DNA of 48,899 bases from CALJUZ01 sp003387805 (GCA_937975235.1 CALJUZ010000006.1:1-48899); one strand, 5' to 3'. Positions 16,847 through 26,225 are shown, counted from the stretch's first letter. Numbers and translations are program-made. The notes: generated by a model not told the origin, from the letters alone.

Positions 16847-18535
16847 CTAGAACATCGGCCCGAAGCTGAAGTACGTCCGGCCGCCGCTTTCGCCGATGCC
16901 GTAGTCGATGCGCAAAATGCCCAGCGGCGTGTCCAGGCGGATGCCGACGCCGTAGCCGGCCTTCAGGTCGGAGAAGCTGATGCCTTCGCCCGCGCTGAAC
17001 GTCCGCCCGAAGTCCGCGAAGACCACGCCCTCCACCGCGTCCACGATGGGGAAGCGGAATTCGGCGTTGAGCACCAGCATGCGGTCGCCTTCGAACTCGC
17101 CGAAGTTGTAGCCGCGGAGCGTCTCGGAGCCGCCCAGCCGGAACCGCTCCGGGCGGGGCAGGCCGCCGCCGGCGCCGCTGCCGGTGCCGAGCATGGCCCG
17201 CAGCGCCAGCGCCTGCCGGTCCCGCTGGCCGATCTTGATGTACGTGCTGACGTCGGCCTCAAACTTGGTGAACTCGGTGGTGCCTCCCAGCCAGCCGCCG
17301 GCCCGCTCCACCGACAGGCGGTTGCGGAAACCTTCCGTCGGGTAGAACGGATGGTTGGTCGTGTCCGTGCGGGTGCTCAGCGTCAGGCTGCGGGTGCTGC
17401 CCTTGTCCACCGACGTGCCGGCCAGCGAGTCGTCCCAGTTTTCCATCTTGAAGCGAAGGAAGCCCCGGGTGAACTCGCCCAAGGGGCGGCCCAGCGTCAC
17501 GTCGCCGCCTACCCGGTGCACGCTGTAGTCCGTGTCGGAATAGGTGCGGGTCGCGTTGTACAGGTTGAACCCGATGGACGTGGTCGTGCCCAGGAAGTAG
17601 GGCTCGTAAAAGCCCAGATCGTACGTATTCCGCGTCTTGCCGAACTCCCAGCGCAAGTTGGCCCGCTGGCCCCGGCCCAGGAAGTTTTCGTCGGCCACTT
17701 CGATGTAGCCGATGAAGCCCTCCTGCGTGCTGTAGCCGGCGCCGAAGCTGGCCAGGCCCGTCTTGCGCTCCTCCACCACGAAGCGCACGCCCAAAGCGTC
17801 CGGATCGTCGGTTTCAAAGAACTCGGCGTTGACGGACTGGAAGTAGCCCAGCATGGTCAGGCGCTGCACCGAGCGGCGCACCTGCTCGCGGTTGAGAATG
17901 TCGCCCTCTTTGAAGGTGATTTCCCGCTCCAGCACGTAGTCCCGCGTCTTTTCATGGCCTTCGATGACGATCTCGCCCACGCGGGCCGCCCGGAACTGCA
18001 GCGTCAGCACACCCGCCTCTTCGTTGAGGTCTACGAAGACCGGGCGGACAAACACGTCGTACTCCTGCACCGCGAGTTCCTGCACGGTCATCAGGTCGTT
18101 CTCAAAGTCGCGCACGTTGAGGATGCGGCCTTCCCGCGTCGTCATCCAGTCGCGGACCGCGTCCGCGGGCACGCCTTCGCTGGCGATGTCCAGCCGCCGG
18201 ATGACGGGGTACTCGAACACCTCGACAACCAGCCGCACGCCGGTGCGCGCGCCCGGCACTTCCTCCAGGTGCGGCACGACGTCGTAGAAGTAGCCCAGGT
18301 TGTAAATGCTGATCAAGTCCGCGTTGGTCGCGTCAAAATCCAGCGGCTCGCCGATGCGAGTTTCCGTCATGGCCCCGCGGATGGTCTCCGTCGGCACGTG
18401 CTCGTTGCCCACGATGCGCACGTCCAGCACGATGAGCGGCTCCTGGGCCGACGCCGTATGCGGCGCGGCCCCCGCCGCGGCCACGGCTGCGATGAGTGCC
18501 AAGAAAAGCAAAGCGCGTGTCCAGCTCGGTTGCAT
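16847..18535 (-). CDS. bamA: Outer-membrane assembly factor BamA
   Basis: 562 residues from the ATG at 18535; a TTG at 18556 would lengthen it by seven. BamA folds beta-barrel proteins into the outer membrane. After a signal peptide (ending ASAQEP) come about three POTRA domains (residues ~35-270), fewer than the five of E. coli BamA. A 16-strand-type barrel follows. SETLRGYNFGEFEGD corresponds to the conserved R-G-F/Y loop of Omp85 proteins, and the last residue is Phe (SFGPMF), the outer-membrane insertion signature. Confidence 0.93.
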   Translation of the reverse strand: MQPSWTRALLFLALIAAVAAAGAAPHTASAQEPLIVLDVRIVGNEHVPTETIRGAMTETRIGEPLDFDATNADLISIYNLGYFYDVVPHLEEVPGARTGVRLVVEVFEYPVIRRLDIASEGVPADAVRDWMTTREGRILNVRDFENDLMTVQELAVQEYDVFVRPVFVDLNEEAGVLTLQFRAARVGEIVIEGHEKTRDYVLEREITFKEGDILNREQVRRSVQRLTMLGYFQSVNAEFFETDDPDALGVRFVVEERKTGLASFGAGYSTQEGFIGYIEVADENFLGRGQRANLRWEFGKTRNTYDLGFYEPYFLGTTTSIGFNLYNATRTYSDTDYSVHRVGGDVTLGRPLGEFTRGFLRFKMENWDDSLAGTSVDKGSTRSLTLSTRTDTTNHPFYPTEGFRNRLSVERAGGWLGGTTEFTKFEADVSTYIKIGQRDRQALALRAMLGTGSGAGGGLPRPERFRLGGSETLRGYNFGEFEGDRMLVLNAEFRFPIVDAVEGVVFADFGRTFSAGEGISFSDLKAGYGVGIRLDTPLGILRIDYGIGESGGRTYFSFGPMF

Positions 18536-18674
18536 GCTGCTTCGTTCCCCTTCCAATCAGCCGAAGCGCCGTCCCGGACGCGGGGCGGCTCGCTGCAGAC
18601 AGTTCGTTTCCGCAAACTTTGAATCCTGCCGCCCGCGGCCTGCAAATGCAGCCAGCCAAGGGAAGAAGCGGGCG

Positions 18675-20699
18675 TCAGTCCTCCGCGCCGGCGCCTTCGG
18701 AAGAAACCGGTTTCTCTCCGGGCTCGCCGGGCCGGTCCGCCTCGTCGTTCCCGTCCTCCGCGTCCTCCGCGGTTTCCGCGTCTTCAGGCCCGGTGATGTA
18801 CAAGTCGAATATCTGGGATCCGAGGATGACGTAGCGCGTCGGCCGCGTTTCCACCACCCAGCCGCCGCCCGCATGGCGCTCGAACCACCCGCTGACGCCG
18901 GCCGGCGGCTCCTCCCGCAGGTCCGCCACCGCCGCGGGCTCTTCGGCGCCGTCGTCCGCGGCTTCGTCGCCGGCCTCGGTCTCGCCGAAATTGGCCGAGC
19001 GGCGGCCGTAAAACTCGGCCACGATTTCGTTGTTGCGCTCCCGCCGCACGAACTCGTCGATGAGCCGCTCCAGGTCGTCGACGATGCCGATGACCTCCTC
19101 CGGATCGTCCACGATGTCCTCTTCGGCCTCGATGGGCGGCCTAAGGCCCCAGCCGCCGCCCCGCACCTCCACCGTCACGTAGCCGGGCGCCGCGTCCTCG
19201 GGCACCGTCAGCGCGATGACTTCCCGCACCGGCTCGCTGCGGTACGGCCGCAGCTGCACTTCGATGCGCACCGTCTCGCCGGGCCGCACTTCCCGCCGGT
19301 CGGGGGTGGCCCGCTCGATGTGGGCCGTCCAGCGGGCCTCCTCGACTTGCGCGGTGAGCTGGATGCGGGTCAGCTCCACCGGGCTGAAGCGGTTGCGGAC
19401 CACCAGGGACACGGCCTCCATGAATTCCAGCAGCGACAGCGCCGCGATGTCGGCCTCGCTGTAGTAGAGGTTGTCCCGCACCAGCGGCTTGGGCATGCCT
19501 TCGCCTTCAATGCGGAAAACGACCCGCGCCGTGCCCCGGCCCAGGCGGTCCAGGCTGCGGTCCAGGGCCGACAGCGCGCCCGAGGTGGCCAGGCTGACGA
19601 TGAAGCTTTCGTCGGCCGCCACTTCGAAGTTGGTCGTCCGCGTCACGCCGCGATCCAAGTCTTGCACCGACACGGTCACGGGGATCATGCGGGGCGTCTG
19701 CCCGATGCGCCCCGCCACGCCCGCGCCGCGGTCCTGGGCCAAAGCGCCCACCGGCTCCAAGACAGAGCCGATCTTAAACGGAAAGTCGATGGAGGGCACC
19801 ACGTAATGGATGTAGGCCGACGTGGTGACGTAGTCCACGGGGCCGCGATCGAGGAACGAGTGGCCGAAGCCCACGAAGCGGTCGTCCTCCACGTAGGTGA
19901 CGGTGCCGATGGACGTCAGGCTGACGTCGCCCCGCACCAGCTGCACGCCGAAGGCGCTGCCGGGCTCCAGCGCCGGCGCGGACGCCGCCTCGGGCGGCGC
20001 CTGCCCGCCCGCCTGCACGGGGACCAGGTTGAACGCCCGCAGATCCTCGCCCAGGCGGGCGAAGGCCCGGCTGCTGAATCCGGACGCCAAGAGGGGCGCC
20101 CGCACCGGCGCGAACACCATGGTGCCGGGCGGAGCCTCCCGCGCCAGTTCCCCGGCCTCCTGCCACGACTCGGCGAGGATGACTTCCCGCACGGACACTT
20201 CGCCCGTCCCCGCCAGCGGCCCGGCGGCCGGCCCGCCGTCGGTGGCGCCCGGCTCGTCCGCGGGCACGGCCGGCGCGGCCTCCCGGTCCGGCTCCAGCAT
20301 CCGCAGCACCTCGAGCATATCGCGGATGGGCGTCACGAAGCCGATACGGTGGTCCGAAAGCGAGTAGGCGTAGGCGATGGCGCCCACCAGCTGATCACCG
20401 ATGTAAACGGGGCTGCCGCTCATGCCGGCCGCGATGCCGCCGGTGCGATCGATGACGTCGCCCGAGGCCCGGATGAGAATCAAGTCCCCGGCCGGGCCCG
20501 CGTCGCGCATGACCCCGAGAAACTCCACCTCGAACGTTTCGATTTCCGTGCCCCGGACAACCGTCTTCGCCGTGCCCCGCAGGCCCGGCTGGACGGCTTC
20601 CAGGGGATACACGCGCGCCGCGGCCTGCACGCCGGCGGCAAACAGCAGCAGCAACACCAAGATGGCGGTGCGGCGGACGAGGGAAGCCAACGCGGTCAT
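18675..20699 (-). CDS. SpoIVB-type S55 peptidase domain protein
   Basis: 674 residues from the ATG at 20699. A signal peptide (LVRRTAILVLLLLFAAGVQAA) leads into YPLEAVQPGLRGTAKTVV, then GGIAAGMSGSPVYIGDQLVG with the likely nucleophile around Ser94-Ser96. GFGHSFLDRGPVDY follows with the likely catalytic His280. The C-terminal ~250 residues are beta-rich and end in a Glu/Asp/Gly/Ala low-complexity tail. S55 enzymes include SpoIVB, the sporulation signalling protease, but here the Ser motif precedes the His motif. It lies between flgJ and bamA, and its target is unknown. The start has an unusually close GGAG. Confidence 0.8.
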   Translation of the reverse strand: MTALASLVRRTAILVLLLLFAAGVQAAARVYPLEAVQPGLRGTAKTVVRGTEIETFEVEFLGVMRDAGPAGDLILIRASGDVIDRTGGIAAGMSGSPVYIGDQLVGAIAYAYSLSDHRIGFVTPIRDMLEVLRMLEPDREAAPAVPADEPGATDGGPAAGPLAGTGEVSVREVILAESWQEAGELAREAPPGTMVFAPVRAPLLASGFSSRAFARLGEDLRAFNLVPVQAGGQAPPEAASAPALEPGSAFGVQLVRGDVSLTSIGTVTYVEDDRFVGFGHSFLDRGPVDYVTTSAYIHYVVPSIDFPFKIGSVLEPVGALAQDRGAGVAGRIGQTPRMIPVTVSVQDLDRGVTRTTNFEVAADESFIVSLATSGALSALDRSLDRLGRGTARVVFRIEGEGMPKPLVRDNLYYSEADIAALSLLEFMEAVSLVVRNRFSPVELTRIQLTAQVEEARWTAHIERATPDRREVRPGETVRIEVQLRPYRSEPVREVIALTVPEDAAPGYVTVEVRGGGWGLRPPIEAEEDIVDDPEEVIGIVDDLERLIDEFVRRERNNEIVAEFYGRRSANFGETEAGDEAADDGAEEPAAVADLREEPPAGVSGWFERHAGGGWVVETRPTRYVILGSQIFDLYITGPEDAETAEDAEDGNDEADRPGEPGEKPVSSEGAGAED

Positions 20700-20760
20700 C
20701 CTCTCCACGGTCAGAATGTGTCTCAAAATCTTCCATACCGGCTGGCATTGTCCTGCCGCG

Positions 20761-21258
20761 CTACGGGGCGGGTTCGTCGGCGGGCGGGAGCTTCGGCTCG
20801 TCCGTCGTCGGGCCCGGCTCGTCGGCCTCCGGGCCGGCTTGTTCGTCGGCAGGATGGACGGCTGCCGCCGCGGCGTCGCCGCGGGGCGCCTCGGGGAGGT
20901 ACTGAGACAGCTGCTCGTACAGGAGCGCGGCCAGCCCCAGGCCGCCGGCCCGGGCCATGACCTTGGAGCGCTCCTCGTCCAGCATTTCCTCAAACAGCTG
21001 CACGCCCGGGCCATCGAACATGCCCGTCTTGTTGACGGTCCGGCGCATGCTCTTCCACAGCTCGTTGATGAACAGAGACTCCAGCTGCTCCGCGGCCCAC
21101 TGCAGGCGGGCCGCTTCGCCGGCGGAAGGAGGAGGCAGATCGGGCGCGGGTCCGGTGTTGGCCGCGGCCGCCGCCTCGGCCCGGGCGCCTGCGCGCCGCA
21201 CCGTGGATGCATCGGCCGGGACGGGCCTCATGCCCGCTCCGTCGACGGGTTCCGTCAC
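20761..21258 (-). CDS. flgJ: Flagellar rod-binding protein, FlgJ N-terminal type
   Basis: 165 residues, GTG start. The core at ~50-115 (QWAAEQLESLFINELWKSMR, then GMFDGPGVQLFEEMLDEE and AALLYEQLSQYL) is the rod-binding domain of FlgJ, which caps or scaffolds the growing rod. The muramidase domain of proteobacterial FlgJ is absent. The C-terminal ~45 residues are Pro/Ala/Glu/Asp-rich and probably disordered. It follows flgI in the ring operon. Confidence 0.88.
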   Translation of the reverse strand: MTEPVDGAGMRPVPADASTVRRAGARAEAAAAANTGPAPDLPPPSAGEAARLQWAAEQLESLFINELWKSMRRTVNKTGMFDGPGVQLFEEMLDEERSKVMARAGGLGLAALLYEQLSQYLPEAPRGDAAAAAVHPADEQAGPEADEPGPTTDEPKLPPADEPAP

Positions 21259-21298
21259 GTTTCCTCGCCCCTTCCGCCGCCTTCGCTCACGACCGCTT

Positions 21299-22495
21299 TC
21301 AGAGAACTTCCAGCTCGCCGTACAATGCTCCTGCCGCCTTGATGGCCTGCAGGACCGCGATAATGTCCCTGGGCGACGCGCCGATGGCGTTCAGCGCCTG
21401 CACCACGTCCTCGACGCTGGCGCCGCCCTGAATCAGCACCACGTCGCCGCCTTCCTGCACGTCAATGCGGGTCGTCTCCACCACCACCGGCGTCGGGGCG
21501 CCGCCCTCCTCGGCCGGCGGCAGGAAGCCGAACTGCGGTTCCGTCTCCACCCGCACCGTCAGGCCGCCGTGGGCCACCGCCACCGTGGCGATGCGGGCCC
21601 GGTGCCCCATGACGATGGTACCCGTCCGCTCATTGATGACCACCCGCGCGGGCGCGTCGGGCGTCACCTCGATCTCTTCGACCAGGGCGATAAATTCTAC
21701 CGGCTGGCTCATGAAAATCGACGGCACCCGCACCTCGATGGCGCTGCGGTCCAGCGCCCGGGCCGTATCCGGCGTGAACACCCGGTTGATGGCCTCGGCC
21801 ACCCGGGCCGCGGTCGTAAAGTCCGGCTCGTGCAGGATCAAGGTCAGCCGGTCGCCCTGCAGCACCTCGGCGGGCACCGACCGCTCCACGATGGCGCCGC
21901 CGGGCACGATGCCCACGGCGGTGTGGTTGCGCTGCACCTCCGAGCCGCCGGCCCGCACGTTGAAGCCGCCGATGGACACGGGCCCCTGCGCGACCGCGTA
22001 CACGCGCCCGTCGGCCGCCTCCAGAGGCGTTTGCAGCAAAAAGCCGCCCTGGAGGCTGCGAGCGTCGCCGAACGACGACACCGTGACGTCGATGCGGTCG
22101 CCCGGCCGCACGAAGGCCGGCAAATCGGCGGTCACCATCACCGCGGCCACGTTGCGCAGCCGCAGCGCCTCGCGGTCCACCGTGATGCCGAACCGCTCCA
22201 GCATGTTGGCCACCATCTGGACGTTGGCCTGGCTGCCCCGTCCGTCCCCGGTGCCTTCCAGGCCGATGACGAGCCCCATGCCGAACAGCTGATTGTCCCG
22301 TACGCCCTCAAACCGGGCGATATCTTTCACCCGCACCGTCGGCTGATGCGGCGTGGACGCCGCGGACGGCGAAGGAACCGTGGTCACCGTGACACGGGGC
22401 GCCTCGGCCCCGTCGTCCGACGCCTGCGCGAAGGCCGCGGCCCCGCACGTCGCGACGGCGACGGCCAGCATCAAGACGAGCATATGCCGTTTCAC
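21299..22495 (-). CDS. flgI: Flagellar P-ring protein
   Basis: 398 residues. FlgI forms the periplasmic P-ring bushing around the rod, which only diderm flagella need. A signal peptide (VLMLAVAVATCGAAAFAQA) is followed by a ~30-residue linker, then VRVKDIARFEGVRDNQLFG and GLVIGLEGTGDG, the hallmark start of the family. The conserved C-terminal VEDVVQALNAIGASPRDIIAVLQAIKAAGAL is present. The start is GTG at 22495; an in-frame ATG lies four codons later. Confidence 0.96.
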   Translation of the reverse strand: MKRHMLVLMLAVAVATCGAAAFAQASDDGAEAPRVTVTTVPSPSAASTPHQPTVRVKDIARFEGVRDNQLFGMGLVIGLEGTGDGRGSQANVQMVANMLERFGITVDREALRLRNVAAVMVTADLPAFVRPGDRIDVTVSSFGDARSLQGGFLLQTPLEAADGRVYAVAQGPVSIGGFNVRAGGSEVQRNHTAVGIVPGGAIVERSVPAEVLQGDRLTLILHEPDFTTAARVAEAINRVFTPDTARALDRSAIEVRVPSIFMSQPVEFIALVEEIEVTPDAPARVVINERTGTIVMGHRARIATVAVAHGGLTVRVETEPQFGFLPPAEEGGAPTPVVVETTRIDVQEGGDVVLIQGGASVEDVVQALNAIGASPRDIIAVLQAIKAAGALYGELEVL

Positions 22496-22549
22496 GACAA
22501 CGCCCTCCTCCCCGGGCGGCCGGCGCCGCCCGCAAACCGCTGCCAGAGG

Positions 22550-23152
22550 TCAAAACAGCCAGTTCAAAAGCCGCGTCAGCAAGCCGGGCTTCTGCTTCTC
22601 CGCGATGGGCCCGGTGCCCGAATACGTGATGGTCGCGTCCGCAATAAAGGTGGACAGCACCGTGTTGTCCGGCGCGATGTCCTGCGGGCGCACGATGCCG
22701 CTGACGACGATGATCTGCTCTTCTTCGTTGACGATGATGGTCTGCCGCCCCTCAATGAGCAGATTGCCGTTGGGCAGCACGTCCACCACCTGCGCCGTCA
22801 TGCGGGCGTTCAGCGAGCCCCCCCGGGTGGTGCTGCCCCGGGCCGCGTTGCTGTCGCTGCCCGACGCGCTGATGGGCGGGATGACGGGCACGATGTCCGC
22901 CAGCGAAATGGGGCCCAGCTGCAGCGCGGCGTCCTGGCCCGCCTGGGTGGCGGTGGACTGGGTCGCCTGGGCCCGCTCCACGATGATGATGGTCACCAGA
23001 TCGCCCACGCGGCGGGCTTTGCGATCCGAAAACAGCGAATCTCCTTCGCTCCAGAGCGACGTGGCTCCCGCGGCCGGCGCCCAGGCGGCCAGCACCGCGA
23101 TGAGCGCCAGCACGGCCGCCGGCAGCCGCCACTGCTTCCTTATGCTGAGCAC
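22550..23152 (-). CDS. flgH: Flagellar L-ring protein
   Basis: 200 residues, GTG at 23152 with AGGAG about 10 bases upstream. FlgH forms the outer-membrane L-ring. SLWSEGDSLFSDRKARRVGDLVTIIIVE and the C-terminal IVVSGIVRPQDIAPDNTVLST are typical. In most diderms FlgH is a lipoprotein, but this one contains no cysteine. The N-terminus looks like an ordinary signal peptide (AAWAPAAGA then TSLW), so it must assemble without a lipid anchor. It is placed between flgA and flgI. Confidence 0.94.
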   Translation of the reverse strand: MLSIRKQWRLPAAVLALIAVLAAWAPAAGATSLWSEGDSLFSDRKARRVGDLVTIIIVERAQATQSTATQAGQDAALQLGPISLADIVPVIPPISASGSDSNAARGSTTRGGSLNARMTAQVVDVLPNGNLLIEGRQTIIVNEEEQIIVVSGIVRPQDIAPDNTVLSTFIADATITYSGTGPIAEKQKPGLLTRLLNWLF

Positions 23153-23196
23153 GGGCGTCCGCTCCTTTCTCCCGCCTCGCGCGGCGGGCCCTGCGT

Positions 23197-24219
23197 TCAC
23201 GGCACGATAGCCTCCACTCGGTCCGCGGCGGCCACTCGCGCCCGAATCACTTGTCCTGAAAGGCTGTTCTGCACCCGGATGACGTCGCCGACGCGCCCGT
23301 CCTCCAGCGCCACGCCCGGCGCCGCCACGTGGATGCGGGCCGTAGCGGCCACGATGGTCACCGGCGCGCCCCGCAGCACCACGGGCGCCGCCTCCACCAT
23401 GGAGTCGGTCAGCACCGTGCCCGGGGTCAAAGGCCGGGTCGCCCGCAGGCCGGCGCCCGGGCCGGCCAGCACCGCCTCGGGCAGCAGCAGCCCCCGGGGC
23501 AGGCTGGCAAACTCGCGGCGTTCCACCGCGACGTTGTCTTCGGTCAGCGCATCGTGCCGGGCCACGGGCGCCGTCACCACCGGCACGTCCAGCGCCACCA
23601 GCGCGTCGCAGCGCACCATGACGGTGCGGCGCACCGCGCCGTCGACGACGATGTCCACCGCGGCCGTCATGGACCCGGGCGGGGTGCCCGACACCCGCGA
23701 CACGTGCAGCGCCAGGGCGCCGTCGGCCACCACGGCGGGGCCGGGGTCCACGCACGTCAAAGACAGCTCGGCGGCCCGCCACACGGGGTCCGCGGCGGCG
23801 CCGGCGGGCAGCGCCTGTTCCAGCACCGCCGTCCGGGCCGCCTCGGCCAGCGCCGGCCCCGGCACTTCCAAGGCCCGGGTGGCCACGGCCACGCTGGGCT
23901 TTTCCGCTTCGATGACGATGTGCTTTTCCGGCAGCGACTGCTGCCGCATGCGCACCCGGACGGTGGCCATGTTCAGCTCGCGGACCTGGCCGGGTATCGC
24001 GGCCCGCCCCAGCGACAGCGCCGCCAGGCGGCCGGCCAGCTCCTCGTCGGCGGTCTCGATCTGGGCGATGTCGCCCAGCAGGATGTCGGGACCGAGGACC
24101 GCCGCGCGCGCGGGGACGCGGACGACGGCCAGAGGCTCGGCCGCGCCGGACGCGGCCGCAGCCGCCGCTCCCGCCGCGAGGAGAAGCCAGACAGCCACCA
24201 GCCCCGTGACCCGCCGCAT
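23197..24219 (-). CDS. flgA: Flagellar P-ring assembly chaperone FlgA
   Basis: 340 residues, ATG start. FlgA is the periplasmic chaperone for P-ring formation. A signal peptide (VAVWLLLAAGAAAAAASGA) is followed by an N-terminal domain. The SAF domain (about residue 220 on: APVARHDALTEDNVAVERRE, ATRPLTPGTVLTDSMVEA, VRVQNSLSGQVIRARV) is diagnostic. It is longer than E. coli FlgA because of an added N-terminal region. It lies between flgG and flgH, the usual order. Confidence 0.92.
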   Translation of the reverse strand: MRRVTGLVAVWLLLAAGAAAAAASGAAEPLAVVRVPARAAVLGPDILLGDIAQIETADEELAGRLAALSLGRAAIPGQVRELNMATVRVRMRQQSLPEKHIVIEAEKPSVAVATRALEVPGPALAEAARTAVLEQALPAGAAADPVWRAAELSLTCVDPGPAVVADGALALHVSRVSGTPPGSMTAAVDIVVDGAVRRTVMVRCDALVALDVPVVTAPVARHDALTEDNVAVERREFASLPRGLLLPEAVLAGPGAGLRATRPLTPGTVLTDSMVEAAPVVLRGAPVTIVAATARIHVAAPGVALEDGRVGDVIRVQNSLSGQVIRARVAAADRVEAIVP

Positions 24220-24237
24220 CAGTCAGCCCCGCCCGCC

Positions 24238-25026
24238 TTAACGCCGCAGGTTGTTGGCGGTCTGCAGCATGTCGTCGGACGCCTGAATGGCTTTGCTGTT
24301 GGACTCGTAAGCCCGCTGGGAAATGATCATGTTGACCATTTCCTCCACCACCTGGACGTTGGACATCTCCAGGTAGCTCTGGGCCACGATGCCGAAACCG
24401 TCCAGACCGGGCGTGCCCACCATGGGCGCCCCCGAAGCGGCCGTGGCCACGAACAGATTGCGTCCGAAGCTGGCCAGCCCCGCCGGGTTGACGAACCGCA
24501 CCAGCTCGATCATGCCGATGGTTTGCGGCTCGTCGTCGCCGGTGAGCATGACCGACACCGTGCCGTCGGTGCCGATGGTAATCTCCACCGCGTCTTCGGG
24601 GATGATGATTTCCGGCTCCAGCGGGAAGCCGTCGGAGGTGACGATGCGCCCGTCGGCGTCCTGCTTGAAGGCGCCGTCACGGGTGTAGGCGATGGTGCCG
24701 TCCGGCATCAGAATCTGGAAAAAGCCTTCGCCCTCAATGGCCAGGTCCAGCGGATTGTCAGTCTGCTTGAACGTGCCCGTGGTGAAAATCTTCTGCGTGG
24801 CCACGGGCCGCACGCCGTGGCCCATCTGGATGCCCGTGGGAATCTGGGCGCCCTGGGTGATGGGCGTGCCCGCGAAGCGCAGCGTCTGGTAGAGCAGGTC
24901 CTGGAAGTCGACGCGGCTCTTCTTGAAGCCCGTGGTGTTGACGTTGGCCAGATTGTTGGCGATGGTGTCGATGTTGAACTGCTGCGCGGTCATGCCCGAA
25001 GCCGCCGTCCACAACGAACGCATCAT
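24238..25026 (-). CDS. flgG: Flagellar distal rod protein FlgG (FlhP-like)
   Basis: 262 residues. MRSLWTAASGMTAQQFNIDTIANNLANVNTTGFK is the standard FlgG start; DNPLDLAIEGEGFFQI and the C-terminal VNMIISQRAYESNSKAIQASDDML complete the rod/hook signature. It is exported by the flagellar type III apparatus and has no signal peptide. The start is one of two adjacent ATGs (25026 or 25023), preceded by GGAGGGG. In position it matches flhP of B. subtilis. Confidence 0.95.
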   Translation of the reverse strand: MMRSLWTAASGMTAQQFNIDTIANNLANVNTTGFKKSRVDFQDLLYQTLRFAGTPITQGAQIPTGIQMGHGVRPVATQKIFTTGTFKQTDNPLDLAIEGEGFFQILMPDGTIAYTRDGAFKQDADGRIVTSDGFPLEPEIIIPEDAVEITIGTDGTVSVMLTGDDEPQTIGMIELVRFVNPAGLASFGRNLFVATAASGAPMVGTPGLDGFGIVAQSYLEMSNVQVVEEMVNMIISQRAYESNSKAIQASDDMLQTANNLRR

Positions 25027-25036
25027 GTCGCAATCC

Positions 25037-25054
25037 CCTCCGCTTTTTTGGAGG
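25037..25054 (-). repeat. Small hairpin covering the flgG ribosome-binding site
   Basis: On the minus strand CCTCC (25050-25054) can pair with GGAGG (25037-25041) across an eight-base A-rich loop. The GGAGG is the binding site of flgG. The stem is only five base pairs, so any effect on translation is inference. Confidence 0.35.
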
Positions 25055-25281
25055 CAGACGCCGGCGCCGGCGGACGCGGCGTGGGCGGGGCCCATGCGCG
25101 GCGCATCGGGACATCCCGCCGGCTTCGTCGTGGACGTGGGGCGCTTCCGTCGTTCGGCGCCCCGGGGCTTCCGCATCGCGGTCCGGCCCTTGTCATCCGC
25201 CCGCCGCCCGGCTGGTGCGGCGTCTGCCGTCGTGTTGGTTTTCTCCGTTTTTGTCAGGGGCCCCTCACGGGACCTCCGCCG

Positions 25282-26085
25282 TTACACGCGTCCCAGGTCG
25301 TTGACGACCCGGCCCAGCGTGTCGTCGTACGCCTGAATCACCTTCTGGTTGGCCTCGTAGGCCCGGAAGGCGGTGATCAGCTCCACCATGGACGAAACGA
25401 CGTTGACGTTGGCCTGCTCCAAATAGCCCGACAAAATCACGGCGTCGGCCGGCTGCGGCGCGCCTGCCTCGTCGGTCGCGGCCCACAGGCCCTCGCCTTC
25501 CCGCACCAGCGCCTGGGGCTCGGCAAAAGTCCAGGCGGCCAGCACGCCCGCGACCACGCCGTCGGCCCACACCTGCCCCGTCTCGTCGATGGCCACGTCC
25601 GTGCCCTGCACGACGATGGGGCCGCCGTCCGCGCCCAAGACGGGCCAGCCCGCCAGCGTGACCAGCCGCCCTTCCGAATCCAGCATGAACCGCCCGTCCC
25701 GGGTGAAGCGCACGCCCGCGTCGGTCTGCACGGCGAAGAAGCCTTCGCCGTTCAGCGCCACGTCCAGCGTGTTGCCGGTGAAGCGCAGCGGTCCCTGCTC
25801 GAACACCGTCCACGTGCCGTCCACGTACGTGCCGGTGCCCAGGCGGCCGATGACGGGCCTCGGATCATAGAGCGCGCCCGTGCCGTAAAACGTCGGGTCC
25901 GCGCCGCCGGCAGGGGTGACGGGGTCGAACACGCGCCGGATGAGCATCTCGGGGAACGCCCGCTGCAGCACGGCTTCCCGCTTGAAGCCCACCGTCTGGG
26001 CGTTGGCCAGGTTGTTGGCCAAAACATCCGTGCGCACCTGCTCGGCCAGCATGCCCGATGCGCCGGTATACATACCGCGCAGCAT
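25282..26085 (-). CDS. flgF: Flagellar rod/hook-basal-body protein FlgF-like (FlhO-like)
   Basis: 267 residues, ATG with GGAGG seven bases upstream. LRGMYTGASGMLAEQ and VLANNLANAQTVGFKRE are the N-terminal rod motif; GNTLDVALNGEGFFAVQ and the C-terminal SSMVELITAFRAYEANQKVIQAYDDTL are the family ends. It forms part of the proximal rod. It corresponds in position to flhO next to mbl in B. subtilis. About 255 bases separate it from flgG, containing no gene I can support. Confidence 0.92.
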   Translation of the reverse strand: MLRGMYTGASGMLAEQVRTDVLANNLANAQTVGFKREAVLQRAFPEMLIRRVFDPVTPAGGADPTFYGTGALYDPRPVIGRLGTGTYVDGTWTVFEQGPLRFTGNTLDVALNGEGFFAVQTDAGVRFTRDGRFMLDSEGRLVTLAGWPVLGADGGPIVVQGTDVAIDETGQVWADGVVAGVLAAWTFAEPQALVREGEGLWAATDEAGAPQPADAVILSGYLEQANVNVVSSMVELITAFRAYEANQKVIQAYDDTLGRVVNDLGRV

Positions 26086-26225
26086 GTCGTCACCTCCCGT
26101 GCCGTGGTCGCGGCGGCCACAAGTTTTCCGTCGTCTTCAACTTCTAATCATACGGTCGTCCAAAGCCCGGGCGATCTTTAGACTTTTTCGCGGCCCCGCC
26201 GGGCGGACGCCGGCCCCGGCGCCGT

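Noticed and set aside
15917..18622. 901-codon plus-strand open frame opposite lpxD, ompH and bamA
   Set aside because: The product is Arg/Ala/His-rich with no domains; the minus strand has unmistakable conserved genes.
20700..20760. Sigma-G-like elements (GTATG and CATTCTG) before the S55 gene
   Set aside because: The spacing is 15 bases, not the 17-18 expected, so the match is probably chance.
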